Below, in pieces: positions 51,873-61,135 of a DNA stretch of 64,000 bases. The DNA is from Natronomonas gomsonensis. GTDB lineage: Archaea > Halobacteriota > Halobacteria > Halobacteriales > Haloarculaceae. The translations under genes and the position numbers were made by a program. Numbering within the stretch: position 1 is the stretch's first letter; every line of letters starts with the position of its first letter. The stretch covers positions 2,170,001 to 2,234,000 of the forward strand of contig NZ_CP101323.1 of NCBI RefSeq assembly GCF_024300825.1, written 5' to 3'. The notes under the pieces are model-generated. The model had not been told where the DNA came from. It saw nothing but the letters and a program-made list of their open reading frames with translations, and searched no databases.

Positions 51873-53549
51873 TTACATCATGCCGCCCATGCCGCCACCC
51901 ATGCCGCCCATGCCGCCGGGGGCGCCGCCCGGGCCGCCTTCTTCCTCTTCACCTTCCGTGGAGAGGTCGCCGGCAGCGATGATGTCGTCAATCTTGAGCA
52001 CGAGGTTCGCGGCCTCGGTGGCCGACGAGAGTGCTTGCTGTTTCGCGTGGGCCGGTTCGACGACGCCGGCGTCGTAGGTGTCGACCACGTCGCCGGTGAA
52101 CACGTTGAGGCCGGCGGTTTCGTCGCCGCTCTCGTGGGCCGAACGCAGGTCGACGAGCGTGTCGATAGAGTCGAGACCGGCGTTTTCGGCCAGCACGCGC
52201 GGGACGAGTTCGAGCGCGTCGGCGAAGGCCTCGACGGCCAACTGTTCGCGGCCGGAGACGCTGTCGGCGTAATCACGGACGCGGCGGGCGACTTCGACCT
52301 CGACGGCGCCACCGCCGGCCAGCACGCGGCCGTCGGAGACGGTCTGAGAGACCACGTCGAGGGCGTCGCCGATACCGCGTTCGAGTTCATCGACGACGTG
52401 TTCGGTCGAGCCGCGGAGCAACAGCGTCACGCCGTGGCTCTCGTCGCCGGTGCCTTCGACGTAGAACAGTTCGTCGGCCTCGTCGAACTCGACGGAGGCG
52501 GAGCCGAGGTCCTCGGCGGTGAGCGTATCGAGGTCCGAGACGATGTTCGCCTCGGTCACCTCACGCAGGAAGCCGAGGTCGGTCTTCTTGACGCGGGAGG
52601 TCGCGAGGATGCCCTCCTTGGCGAGGAAGTGCTCTGCGAGGTCGTCGATGCCTTTCTGACAGAAGACGACGTCGGCGCCGGAGTCGGCGATTTTGTCGAC
52701 CTTCTCCCGGAGCTGTTCTTCCTCCTGGTCGAGGAACTGCTGGAGCTGGTCGGGGCTGTCGAGTTGGACGCTGGCGTCGGCGTCGGTCTCCTCGACCTCG
52801 ATGGGTTCGTTGATGAGGAGCACGTCGGCGTCGTCGAACTGCGTCGGCATGTCGGCGTGGGCCGGGTCCTTGTCGATGACCGCGCCTTCGAGCAGTTCGC
52901 TCTCGCTGGCCGAGCGCCCGGTCTGGGTCTCGATGTTGACGTACTCGAGGTCGACGATGGTCTCGCCGTCGTCGGCCTCGACGGTGACGGCCTGGACGGC
53001 GTCGACGACGAGTTGGGCGAGAACGTCCTTGTTGAGTTCGGCGCCCTTGCCGGTCATCGATGTCTCGGCGACTTTCTTGATGAGTTCGGTGTCCTCGGGG
53101 TCGACCTGACGGGCCACGTTGTCGATTTCGGCGCGGGCCTGCTCGCTGGCGAGGTGGAAGCCCTTGATGATGGCCGTCGGGTGGATGTCCTGCTCAAGGA
53201 GGTCCTCGGCGTTCTTCAGGAGTTCGCCGGCGATGGAGACGGCGGTGGTCGTACCGTCGCCCGCCTCGTCTTCCTGTGTCTCGGCGACCTCGACGATCAT
53301 CGAGGCCGTCGGGTTGTCGATGTCCATCTCTTCGAGGATGGTGACGCCGTCGTTCGTGACGGTGATGTCACCCATCGAGGAGACGAGCATCTTGTCCATC
53401 CCTTTCGGGCCGAGTGTCGAGCGTACGGCCTCTGCGACCGCACGCGCCGCCGAGATGTTGTGGCTCTGGGCGTCGCGGTCCTTCATCCGCTGGGAATCCT
53501 CGCCGAGAATAATCATCGGCTGACCTCCCATTCGCTGCTGTTGGCTCAT
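51873..53549 (-). CDS. Thermosome subunit (group II chaperonin)
   Basis: The 558-residue chaperonin subunit folds proteins in an ATP-driven double ring. Family motifs are [48 protein letters not shown] and [16 protein letters not shown]. The C-terminal tail is rich in Gly-Gly-Met repeats ([14 protein letters not shown]), as in haloarchaeal thermosomes and GroEL. Whether this is the alpha, beta or gamma subunit cannot be told from one sequence. A TATA element 28-35 nt before ATG 53549 indicates a leaderless, probably heat-responsive transcript. Confidence 0.96.
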   Translation of the reverse strand: MSQQQRMGGQPMIILGEDSQRMKDRDAQSHNISAARAVAEAVRSTLGPKGMDKMLVSSMGDITVTNDGVTILEEMDIDNPTASMIVEVAETQEDEAGDGTTTAVSIAGELLKNAEDLLEQDIHPTAIIKGFHLASEQARAEIDNVARQVDPEDTELIKKVAETSMTGKGAELNKDVLAQLVVDAVQAVTVEADDGETIVDLEYVNIETQTGRSASESELLEGAVIDKDPAHADMPTQFDDADVLLINEPIEVEETDADASVQLDSPDQLQQFLDQEEEQLREKVDKIADSGADVVFCQKGIDDLAEHFLAKEGILATSRVKKTDLGFLREVTEANIVSDLDTLTAEDLGSASVEFDEADELFYVEGTGDESHGVTLLLRGSTEHVVDELERGIGDALDVVSQTVSDGRVLAGGGAVEVEVARRVRDYADSVSGREQLAVEAFADALELVPRVLAENAGLDSIDTLVDLRSAHESGDETAGLNVFTGDVVDTYDAGVVEPAHAKQQALSSATEAANLVLKIDDIIAAGDLSTEGEEEEGGPGGAPGGMGGMGGGMGGMM

Positions 53550-53576
53550 AGTCGTCCGAATGATTGTCCACGGTTC

Positions 53577-53584
53577 TATATAAA
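53577..53584 (-). promoter_or_regulatory. TATA element of the thermosome gene
   Basis: The minus strand reads TTTATATA, a near-ideal archaeal TATA box, 28-35 nt upstream of the start codon at 53549. The remainder of the gap to the tRNA gene (53585-53835) has no gene I can support. Confidence 0.75.
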
Positions 53585-53835
53585 TGTATCTGATACGGAC
53601 CGATGCCGATTGAAGATGGCACTCGGCAGTAAACGGGAAGAACCGTCGTACTGCGGCGCTGTGTGAACGATTGTCTCGGCCTACATTCCGACGATGCGAC
53701 GAACCGATTCGTGTCGCTACTGACGGGGTTTATTACAGGTGAGTGGTCAGCTTCGATTCGACCCGAAACGGTGGAGGTCACGCCGAGACGAATCAGCGGA
53801 GCCGCTTTGCTCCTCACGTTGGGTCGTCGCAAAAG

Positions 53836-53916
53836 CGCCGGGACAGGGATTTGAACCCTGGATCCCTGAGGGAACACGCTTTCCAGGCGTGCGCCTTACC
53901 ACTCGGCCATCCCGGC
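53836..53916 (-). tRNA. tRNA-Ser (anticodon GGA)
   Basis: The minus strand folds into a class II tRNA. The 7-bp acceptor stem is GCCGGGA with TCCCGGC, the discriminator base is G (53836), the D arm is GCCGAGTGGTAAGGC, and the anticodon arm is CACGC-CTGGAAA-GCGTG giving anticodon GGA. A long variable arm is present, and the T arm is CAGGG-TTCAAAT-CCCTG. The long variable arm and G discriminator both identify serine. There is no intron and no encoded CCA. A CTTTT run follows the 3' end. Confidence 0.96.
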
Positions 53917-53972
53917 TCACCCCAATCTACCGGAGTGGTCCGTTTAAACTCTTCGCGTTCGATGGGACCGTG

Positions 53973-54197
53973 TCACTCTCCATCGCCCTCCGAACGGGCC
54001 CGAAACGTCGTACCGAATCGGCCCTCGGCGTAGTAGGCTGTCAGCGCGGCAGCCACGAAGACGACGACCGTGACCGCCGCGAGCGGACCGACGCCGACGA
54101 ACGCCCCGTCGGCGAGTAGGTACCCCTGGTGCGCGACGAGAAACGCCAGCGCGCCGACGACACCCCACAAGAGCGCCGAGTACCTGCGGGGCGTCAC
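53973..54197 (-). CDS. Small two-helix membrane protein downstream of ridA
   Basis: The 74-residue protein has two hydrophobic segments (about residues 7-27 and 37-55) and an acidic C-terminus. It begins MTPRRYSALLWGVVGALAFL. It overlaps the RidA stop codon by 4 bp, so it is translationally coupled. I regard it as a conserved haloarchaeal protein but cannot name a function. Confidence 0.65.
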   Translation of the reverse strand: MTPRRYSALLWGVVGALAFLVAHQGYLLADGAFVGVGPLAAVTVVVFVAAALTAYYAEGRFGTTFRARSEGDGE

Positions 54198-54577
54198 GCT
54201 CGCGTGGCGACCGCCTCGATTTCGACGGCCATGCCCAGCGGCAACGCACCGGCTTGCACCGCCGACCGCGCCGGCGGCTCGTCGTCGAAGTAACTCGCGT
54301 ACGTCTCGTTCATCTCCTCGAAATCCTCGATGTCGGCGAGGAAGACGGTCGTCTTGAGTACGTTATCGAGACTCGACCCGGCTTCCTCCAGAACTGCTTC
54401 GAGGTTGTCCAGTGCCCGTTCGGTCTGGACGGAGACCGGTTCGTCCTCAAGGGACTCACCGTCGGGCGTCAGCGCAATCTGTCCGGCGGTGAACACGAGG
54501 TCGCCGTCGGTCGTCGCCTGGCTGTAGGCCCCTGCCGCGGGCGGTGCGTCGTCGGTGTGAATCGTCTCTTTGCCCAT
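54194..54577 (-). CDS. ridA: RidA-family enamine/imine deaminase
   Basis: The 127-residue protein of the RidA/YjgF/UK114 family hydrolyses reactive enamine or imine intermediates such as 2-aminoacrylate. Visible motifs are AYSQATTDGDLVFTAGQIAL, TERALDNLEAVLEEAGSS, KTTVFLADIEDFEEMNETY and the catalytic-site Arg region PPARSAVQAGALPLG. It has the family's usual length. It is followed by a coupled small membrane-protein gene. Confidence 0.93.
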   Translation of the reverse strand: MGKETIHTDDAPPAAGAYSQATTDGDLVFTAGQIALTPDGESLEDEPVSVQTERALDNLEAVLEEAGSSLDNVLKTTVFLADIEDFEEMNETYASYFDDEPPARSAVQAGALPLGMAVEIEAVATRA

Positions 54578-54628
54578 ACCTGCTCTGCGTCGGCGTCGGA
54601 CATAAAATCGGTTGCCCGGCGACGGAGC

Positions 54629-56995
54629 CTACTCCACCCGAACCGTTCGGCTGTCGGTGACGGGTACGAGCGGCAGTTCCGAGAATGCGACCTCGACCTC
54701 GTAGGTCAGTTCCTCGGCGTCGCCGCCGAAGACACCGACGGGAACGGTCGTCTCGCCCAGATACCGCGTCGTCTCCGACATCCCGACGCCGTTGACTGTC
54801 ACGCGGACGCCCGCGGGCGCGCCGTCACCGCCGTTTTCGACCGTGAGTTCGGCCATCATGTTCTCGCCGGCGGGGATGGAGTCGGGGACGCCGCTCCACT
54901 CGAAGGAGAGGTCGGGGAGCGACTCGGCCTGTTCGAGGACGCGCTCTGCCAGTCCCTCCGAGAGACCGGCGTCGACTAGCCCGCTGACGCCCGCTTGGCG
55001 TACGTCGGCGGGTGTCTCCAGCCCCTCGCGGGCGAGTTTCTGGGCACGACCCTTGCCGACGCCCTCGATGGCGGTGAGGCCGACGGCCTCGGCGCTGATG
55101 CCGTGTTCGAGACGGGCTTCGATGCGGCAAACGAGATTGGCGTCCCGCGGCGCGGCAAATCGCTCACAGAACGCCCGCAGCGCCGCGAGCATCCGTGTGG
55201 CGTTCTGTCTGATGACCCACGCGTCGCTTTTGAGTTCGCCGGGCGTCGTCCCCGACATACCCGACCGAAGGATGGCGAGCACCTTCCGGTTGCCCGCATC
55301 GAGGTCGTCGCCCTCGCCGTCGAGGACGGCCTTGAACGCCTCTCGCTCGTCTCGGCGGGCGGAGACGCTGTCGAACTCCCCGGCGTCGGCGACCGTCCGC
55401 AGGACGGCCGACTCGTCGATGTCGGGCGTATCGTCGGCGGCAGCACGCTCGCACAACCGGTGGAACCCCTCGGCGGTGTCGAGTCGCAGGTAGAACTGCG
55501 AGGTGAGTTTGCCGAGGGCAGTCGGTTCGATGTCGAGTCCCGACTGGTCGACGAACCCGCCCGAAACCAACCGCTCCAGGGTCGCCGAAACGCGGTCCCG
55601 CAACGACTCGCCCGCATCGTACTGTTCCGGAGCGCTCTTCGCACGGGTGTAGTAGAACGTCGTCTCCAGCCACTCCATCACGTCCTCGATGTCGTCGACG
55701 ACGCCCAGTGCGATTTCGGCGTTGAGATGCGAGTCGAGTTCCCCCGCCAGCCGCGATTCGATTGGTTTGCCATCGAGGAGCAGTTGGCGGTACTTCTCGG
55801 CGTCGCTCCCGTCGCAGACGACGTAGGCATAGCCGGCGTCGTCGTAGCCCGGCCGCCCCGCCCGCCCAAGCATCTGGAGGATGTCCAGCGGGCTCATGTC
55901 GACTTCGCCCTCCAGGGGGTCGTGGAGTTTGGTGTCGCGGATGACGACACACCGCGCCGGGAGGTTCACCCCCCACGCCAGCGTCGAGGTCGAAAACAGC
56001 AGTTGAATCTTCCCCTCCTTGAACCACGCCTCGACGCGGTCTTTGTCCTCCTTCGAGAGGCCGGCGTGGTGGAATCCCACCCCGTCGATGACCGACTGCC
56101 GGAGGGTGTCGTTGTTCAGTTCCTCGGCGTCGGTGTGGAAATCGTAGTCGCCGCGGGCGCCGATTTCGACATCGCGTTCGGCGATTACGTCGCGGGCCTT
56201 CTCGGCGGCCCGAACCGTGTCCTGTCTGGAGGCGACGAAGACGAGCGCCTGTCCCCCGTCCTCGATGTGGGGTTGGGCGAGGTCCAGCGCCCGGTACAGT
56301 CGGCGGTACTTGTCGGCGAAGGCGTTGTCGCCGTGGGCGTACGTCTCGACGCTCGCCGACAGCGGTACCGGTCGGTAGTCGTCGCCGAACTGGAAGGTAC
56401 AGTCGTCGGGCGCATCCAGCCAGTCGGCCACGTCCTCGACGTTCTGCATGGTCGCCGACAGCGCGACGATACGCGGGCCACAGAGCCGACGCAACCGCGA
56501 GATAGTCACTTCCAGCACCGCCCCACGGCGGTCGGAATCCAGCAGATGTACCTCGTCGATGACGACACAGTCAACGTCGGTGATGAACGAATAGCGAGGC
56601 GAGTCGTGTTTCCGCGTCGCCGAATCGGCCTTCTCCGGCGTCATCACGAGGATGTCGGCGCGCTCTGCGCGGCGCGGATTGAGGTCGCGCTCGCCGGTGA
56701 CGACGTACACCGAATACCCCAGCGACTCGAAGCGTTCCCACTCGTCTTCCTTCTCGTTTGTCAGCGCACGCAGCGGCGCGAGAAACAGCGCGGTCCCGTC
56801 GTTGCGGAGCGTCCGGCAGATGGCCAACTCCGCGAGTGCGGTCTTGCCGCTGGCGGTTGGCGCGCTCACCACGACGTTCTCCCCCGAATCGAGGACTGCG
56901 GGCAGCGCCTCCCGCTGCATCCGGTTGAAGGACTCGAAGGGGAACGCATCGGCGAATTCGGGGACGATATCCGCGACACCGGCGGAGGTAGACAC
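54629..56995 (-). CDS. Ski2/Hel308-like DEAD/DEAH helicase with C-terminal beta domain
   Basis: The 788-residue SF2 helicase has Q-motif region FNRMQREALP, Walker A SAPTASGKTALAEL near residue 45, DEVHLLDS (motif II) near 148, SATMQN (III), FSTSTLAWGVNLPA (V) and QMLGRAGRPGYD (VI). A winged-helix and ratchet region follows, then a helix-hairpin-helix (LTAIEGVGKGRAQKLAREG). The last 100 residues are not typical of Hel308. They look like a CARDB/Ig-like beta sandwich (MMAELTVENGGDGAPAGVRV). It is probably a Hel308 paralogue acting at stalled replication forks or in repair, although RNA substrates are not excluded. Confidence 0.88.
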   Translation of the reverse strand: MSTSAGVADIVPEFADAFPFESFNRMQREALPAVLDSGENVVVSAPTASGKTALAELAICRTLRNDGTALFLAPLRALTNEKEDEWERFESLGYSVYVVTGERDLNPRRAERADILVMTPEKADSATRKHDSPRYSFITDVDCVVIDEVHLLDSDRRGAVLEVTISRLRRLCGPRIVALSATMQNVEDVADWLDAPDDCTFQFGDDYRPVPLSASVETYAHGDNAFADKYRRLYRALDLAQPHIEDGGQALVFVASRQDTVRAAEKARDVIAERDVEIGARGDYDFHTDAEELNNDTLRQSVIDGVGFHHAGLSKEDKDRVEAWFKEGKIQLLFSTSTLAWGVNLPARCVVIRDTKLHDPLEGEVDMSPLDILQMLGRAGRPGYDDAGYAYVVCDGSDAEKYRQLLLDGKPIESRLAGELDSHLNAEIALGVVDDIEDVMEWLETTFYYTRAKSAPEQYDAGESLRDRVSATLERLVSGGFVDQSGLDIEPTALGKLTSQFYLRLDTAEGFHRLCERAAADDTPDIDESAVLRTVADAGEFDSVSARRDEREAFKAVLDGEGDDLDAGNRKVLAILRSGMSGTTPGELKSDAWVIRQNATRMLAALRAFCERFAAPRDANLVCRIEARLEHGISAEAVGLTAIEGVGKGRAQKLAREGLETPADVRQAGVSGLVDAGLSEGLAERVLEQAESLPDLSFEWSGVPDSIPAGENMMAELTVENGGDGAPAGVRVTVNGVGMSETTRYLGETTVPVGVFGGDAEELTYEVEVAFSELPLVPVTDSRTVRVE

Positions 56996-57116
56996 TACCG
57001 GATGGGGGTGTTCCGGGTCAATAAACCCGACCTTTTTCGTCGTCGGGCTCGCGTTTTGCGCGAACCGCTCGCTCGGCTCGCGGATGCTGGCCGTGGATTC
57101 AGGTCGTTTCGACCGG

Positions 57117-57302
57117 CTACCTCTCGCCGTCCCCTCTACCCCCGAGTTTCCCGACGTACAGCCAGTACGGAATCAACACCCCGAGGGCGAACGCACCCCA
57201 CGCACGAGGGTTGGCCCACTTCCGTTGGACGATGACGATTACGCCCCAGAAGGCGAAACACAACACCGCGAGGGCGCTCCACCCAAGTGTCCGACGGTTC
57301 AT
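57117..57302 (-). CDS. Small two-helix membrane protein
   Basis: The 61-residue peptide begins MNRRTLGWSALAVLCFAFWG and has two hydrophobic segments (about residues 8-26 and 35-51). It has no recognised family. It lies between the helicase and MATE genes on the same strand, 38 bp after the MATE stop, so it could be co-transcribed with that exporter. Confidence 0.55.
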   Translation of the reverse strand: MNRRTLGWSALAVLCFAFWGVIVIVQRKWANPRAWGAFALGVLIPYWLYVGKLGGRGDGER

Positions 57303-57340
57303 CGGCGGGTATTCGTCACGGCGGAGCCTAAACGGTGGGG

Positions 57341-58789
57341 TCAGTCGTCGTCACCGACTGCTCCGTCGGCCGCCTCCGAGGCGGCGTTCGTGAACATCGG
57401 TTCCCGTTTCCAGAGGTAGTACCCACCGAGGCCGACCGCCGCGAGGATGTTCGAGACCGTCACTGCCCAGAAGACGGCGTAGATGCCCCAGTCGAGTCCG
57501 CCAACCGCGACGCCACCGACGACGACCGAGGCGGCGGGCAACGCGGCGATTGCCGCCGGGATGCGGACGCCCCAGTACTTCAGGAGGTCGACGACGAAAC
57601 TCGTCCGGGTCCGGGAGGCCCCGTTGAACGCCGCCAACAGCACCGCCGAAGCGCCCATCGCGGGGTAGCCGTAGGCGAGGATGGCGAGGTAGTCGACGGT
57701 GCGGTCGAAACCGGCGGGACTGAGCGTCGGCACGAAAAGGGTCGCGAGAAAGCCGGGGGAGAGCCACTGGAGGAGACCGACGACACCGAGCGTTCCGGCG
57801 GCGATGGCGACCCCGGTTCGGACCGTGCCGTGGGCCCGGTCGGGTCGGTCGTCGCCGACGTTCTGGCCGACCATCGACTGGGTCGCGCCGCCGAACCCGG
57901 AGGCGGGAACGAACGCCACCGTCGCCACGCGCGCACCGACCGTGTAGGCGGCCAGTCCCGCGGCGCCGCCGACCGTCGCGACGACGGCGACGATAGCGAC
58001 GCGAGCGGATTGACCCGCGAGTCGTTGGCCCGAAACGGGCGCTCCGATATCCGCCAACTCCCGGAGGTCGGCCACCGAAAAGCGGGCGTCAGCCACGGAC
58101 AGCGAGAGACTGTCGCGGCGGCCGGCCACAAGCGCGAGCGCAGCGAGGAGGCCGACCGTATAGCCGATGCCGGTCGCGAGCGCCGCACCCTCGACGCCCA
58201 GCGCGGGAATCCACCCGTAGCCGAGAATCAAAAGCGGGTCGAGGACGACGTTCGTCCCGACCATCACGAGGTTGATGTACAGCGTCGCGCGGGTGTCGCC
58301 CCATCCGACGAAGCCGCGCTCGATGGCGTCGCTGGTGGCCGCCAGCGGGAAGAACGCCGTGAACACGAGGAGGTACGCGACCGAAAGCGGGGCGACGACC
58401 GGGCCAGCACCGAGCAGACGGACGAGCGACGCGCCGAAGACGAAGACGACGCCGAGCAACGCGCCACCGAGGACGAACGACAGAACGGCGCCGTTGAACA
58501 CGAGGCGGCGGGCGCCAGTCTCGTCGGCCGATCCGACACGCTGAGCGACCAGAATCTGTGTCCCGACGGCGGCCGTCGCGGTGACGCCGAACATGGTCGC
58601 GATGAGCGGGAAGTTCAGGCCGACGGCGGCGACCGCGTTCTCGCCGACGCGTCCGAGCCAGAACGTATCCACCAACTGGTTGAGGACGTGAACGAGGTTC
58701 TGTGCCAAAAGCGGCAGCGCCAACGCGAGAAGCGTCGGTGCAATCGGCCCACCGGTGATGTCGTCGCTTGAAACGCCCAATCCCCCCAT
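57341..58789 (-). CDS. MATE-family multidrug exporter
   Basis: The 482-residue protein has twelve predicted membrane helices in two homologous halves. The first half opens with APTLLALALPLLAQNLVHVL and QLVDTFWLGRVGENAVAAVG. The second has GAPVSGQRLAGQSARVAIV and MVGQNVGDDRPDRAHGTVR. These are MATE patterns. It exports cationic or hydrophobic compounds using an ion gradient; the substrate is unknown. ATG 58789 faces the lipA promoter region across a 110-bp gap. Confidence 0.93.
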   Translation of the reverse strand: MGGLGVSSDDITGGPIAPTLLALALPLLAQNLVHVLNQLVDTFWLGRVGENAVAAVGLNFPLIATMFGVTATAAVGTQILVAQRVGSADETGARRLVFNGAVLSFVLGGALLGVVFVFGASLVRLLGAGPVVAPLSVAYLLVFTAFFPLAATSDAIERGFVGWGDTRATLYINLVMVGTNVVLDPLLILGYGWIPALGVEGAALATGIGYTVGLLAALALVAGRRDSLSLSVADARFSVADLRELADIGAPVSGQRLAGQSARVAIVAVVATVGGAAGLAAYTVGARVATVAFVPASGFGGATQSMVGQNVGDDRPDRAHGTVRTGVAIAAGTLGVVGLLQWLSPGFLATLFVPTLSPAGFDRTVDYLAILAYGYPAMGASAVLLAAFNGASRTRTSFVVDLLKYWGVRIPAAIAALPAASVVVGGVAVGGLDWGIYAVFWAVTVSNILAAVGLGGYYLWKREPMFTNAASEAADGAVGDDD

Positions 58790-58899
58790 CGAACGGGGTA
58801 TCGACCCCTCTATACATATTATTTCTGGACGAAATTTACTGTCGAGCGACGGACGCCGAACAACCCCACGTTTTTGCCACGGGCGCCGAATCTAGGGGT

Positions 58900-59835
58900 A
58901 TGAGCAGTCGGCGCCGGAAGCCGGAGTGGCTGAAGACGCGTCCGCCGAGCGGCCAGCGGTTCGCCGAAATCAAGGCGACGCTCCGCGAGCGGAACCTCCA
59001 CACCGTCTGTGAGGAGGCCAACTGTCCGAACCTCGGGGACTGCTGGAGCGGCCGCAACGGCCCCGGAACGGCGACGTTCATGCTGATGGGCGACCGCTGC
59101 TCTCGTGGCTGTAACTTCTGTGACGTGGAGACGGGCGGGATGGAACCGCTCGACCCCGAAGAACCCGAAAACGTCGCCGAGGCGGTCGCCGAAATCGGCC
59201 TCGACTACGTCGTTCTCACCTCGGTCGACCGCGACGACTTAGACGACGGTGGCGCCGCCCACTTCGCCGAGACCATTCGGGAGATAAAGCGGCGTGACCC
59301 CTCGATTCTCGTCGAGACGCTGATTCCGGACTTCGGGGGCGACCCCGAAGATGTCCGGCGAATCATCGACGCCGAACCCGATGTCATCGCCCACAACGTT
59401 GAGACGGTCGAACGGCTCCAGTGGCCCGTCCGGGACCGCCGGGCCGGCTACGAGCAGTCGCTTTCGGTGCTCCAGCAGGTGGCCGCGGAGTCCGACATCT
59501 ACACGAAAACGAGCCTCATGCTCGGCGTCGGCGAGTACGACCACGAGGTGTATCAGACGCTCTCGGATTTGCGGGAACGGGACGTAGACATCGTCACCTT
59601 CGGCCAGTACCTCCAGCCCTCGCGGTCGCATCTGGAGGTGTTCGACTACGTCCACCCCGACAAGTTCGACGTCTGGAAGACCGTCGCCGAAGGGGAGTTC
59701 GGCTTCCTCTACTGTGCGTCGGGCCCGATGGTCCGGTCGTCGTTCAAGGCCGGCGAGTTCTTCGTCGAGGCGCTGTTGCGAGAGGGCAAAAGCGTCGAGG
59801 AGGCGCGCCGGACCGCCACCGAGGCGGCCGACTGA
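58900..59835 (+). CDS. lipA: Lipoyl synthase (radical SAM)
   Basis: The 311-residue enzyme inserts two sulfur atoms into a protein-bound octanoyl group to make lipoate. The auxiliary iron-sulfur cluster cysteines are Cys37, Cys42 and Cys48 (CEEANCPNLGDC). The radical-SAM cysteines are Cys67, Cys71 and Cys74 (CSRGCNFC). The C-terminal Arg-Ser-Ser motif that donates the fourth ligand is present in MVRSSFKAGE. ATG 58900 is the family start. It lies just upstream of the lipoate-dependent pdh operon, which it serves. No lipoyl transferase gene is in the window. Confidence 0.96.
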   Translation: MSSRRRKPEWLKTRPPSGQRFAEIKATLRERNLHTVCEEANCPNLGDCWSGRNGPGTATFMLMGDRCSRGCNFCDVETGGMEPLDPEEPENVAEAVAEIGLDYVVLTSVDRDDLDDGGAAHFAETIREIKRRDPSILVETLIPDFGGDPEDVRRIIDAEPDVIAHNVETVERLQWPVRDRRAGYEQSLSVLQQVAAESDIYTKTSLMLGVGEYDHEVYQTLSDLRERDVDIVTFGQYLQPSRSHLEVFDYVHPDKFDVWKTVAEGEFGFLYCASGPMVRSSFKAGEFFVEALLREGKSVEEARRTATEAAD

Positions 59836-59981
59836 CCGAACGGCGTCGAACTCGGTGGGCGTCCACCGAACACCGATACAGCATCATTTTTCATAGAAAT
59901 CGGCTATTTTTCCATATTATATCGTTCGTTCGTCCGAAAAATCCCGAGTGTGCAGGACGTGGCAAAATTTACGTAAACACT

Positions 59982-60029
59982 ATGCCGTCGGCCATTGACA
60001 GTTCGGCTATGCGACGGAGGGAGTTATGA
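59982..60029 (+). CDS. Candidate 15-residue leader peptide upstream of pdhA
   Basis: A short open frame, MPSAIDSSAMRRREL, ends with TGA overlapping the pdhA ATG by the four bases ATGA. A strong Shine-Dalgarno-like GGAGGG (60016-60021) sits inside it, just before the pdhA start. The overlap suggests translational coupling or a regulatory leader, but there is no proof that it is translated. The upstream gap 59836-59981 is AT-rich, with possible TATA elements near 59914-59921 and 59964-59971. Confidence 0.4.
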   Translation: MPSAIDSSAMRRREL

Positions 60030-61135
60030 GTACGTTACAACGCGACCCCGACGACCGGGTCCGGGTACTCGACGAAGACGGTCGAGTCGTCGACGGCGCG
60101 GAGGTACCGGACCTCTCCGACGAGCGTCTCGTTGAGATGTATCGACAGATGCGGTTGGCACGACACTTCGACCAGCGGGCGGTTAGCCTCCAACGGCAGG
60201 GTCGGATGGGAACGTATCCACCGCTGTCCGGCCAAGAGGCCGCACAGATCGGTAGCGCCGCCGCGATGGACGACGACGACTGGATGTTCCCGAGTTACCG
60301 CGAACACGGCGCCGCCTACGTCCGAGGCGTCGACCTCGCCCAGACGCTCCGCTACTGGATGGGCGACGAGCGCGGCAACGCCCTCGAAGGACTGAACATC
60401 TTCCCCGTGGCGGTGCCCATCGCCACACAGATTCTGCACGCGACCGGCGCGGCGTGGGCGTCGAACCTGAAGGACGGCGAGAACCGAAACGCATTCGTCT
60501 GTTACTTCGGCGACGGCGCGACCTCCGAGGGCGACTTCCACGAGGGGCTGAACTTCGCCGGCGTCTTCGATGCGCCCGCCGTCTTTTTCTGTAACAACAA
60601 TCAGTGGGCCATCTCGGTGCCGCGGGAGCGACAGACAGCAAGCGAGACACTGGCGGGAAAGGCCGACGCCTACGGTTTCGAGGGCGTCCAAGTCGACGGG
60701 ATGGACCCGCTCGCGGTGTATCAGGTGACACGGGAGGCAATCGAGAAGGCGAAAGCCGGGGACCCAGACGGACTGCGGCCGACGCTCATCGAAGCAGTGC
60801 AGTACCGCTTCGGTGCCCACACGACCGCCGACGACCCCTCGGTGTACCGCGACGAGGAGGAAGTCGAGAAGTGGAAAGCCAAGGACCCGATTCCACGGTT
60901 GGAGTCGTACCTGCGGAACAACGGCGTCCTCGACGACGAGGCCGTCGATGCGGTCACCCAGTCGGTCGAAGACGAGGTGGCCGAGGCCATCACCGAAGCC
61001 GAAAACTTCGAGCGGCCCGATGCGACCGACATGTTCGACTACGTCTTCGAGGAGCGAACCGAACGGCTCGATGAACAGCGCGCACACCTCCAGCGGTTGC
61101 GCGAACGGCACGGCGACGAGGAACTACTCGAATGA
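60026..61135 (+). CDS. pdhA: 2-oxoacid dehydrogenase E1 alpha subunit
   Basis: The 369-residue thiamine-diphosphate enzyme decarboxylates a 2-oxoacid together with the beta subunit. The ThDP/Mg motif runs from GDGATSEGDFHEGLNFA to CNNNQWAISVP. The phosphorylation-loop-equivalent region is RFGAHTTADDPSVYRD. The N-terminal region YRQMRLARHFDQRAVSLQRQ is typical. The substrate could be pyruvate or a branched-chain oxoacid; haloarchaeal complexes of this kind have unclear physiological substrates. A good ribosome-binding site (GGAGGG) precedes ATG 60026. The stop overlaps pdhB (ATGA). Confidence 0.93.
   Translation: MSTLQRDPDDRVRVLDEDGRVVDGAEVPDLSDERLVEMYRQMRLARHFDQRAVSLQRQGRMGTYPPLSGQEAAQIGSAAAMDDDDWMFPSYREHGAAYVRGVDLAQTLRYWMGDERGNALEGLNIFPVAVPIATQILHATGAAWASNLKDGENRNAFVCYFGDGATSEGDFHEGLNFAGVFDAPAVFFCNNNQWAISVPRERQTASETLAGKADAYGFEGVQVDGMDPLAVYQVTREAIEKAKAGDPDGLRPTLIEAVQYRFGAHTTADDPSVYRDEEEVEKWKAKDPIPRLESYLRNNGVLDDEAVDAVTQSVEDEVAEAITEAENFERPDATDMFDYVFEERTERLDEQRAHLQRLRERHGDEELLE

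Noticed and set aside
53663-53854. A 63-codon plus-strand frame overlapping the tRNA-Ser gene
   Set aside because: It overlaps the tRNA on the other strand and has no recognisable features; it is probably chance.
54995-57235. A 746-codon plus-strand frame opposite the helicase gene
   Set aside because: It has no domain motifs and shows biased antisense composition, while the opposite strand encodes a complete SF2 helicase.
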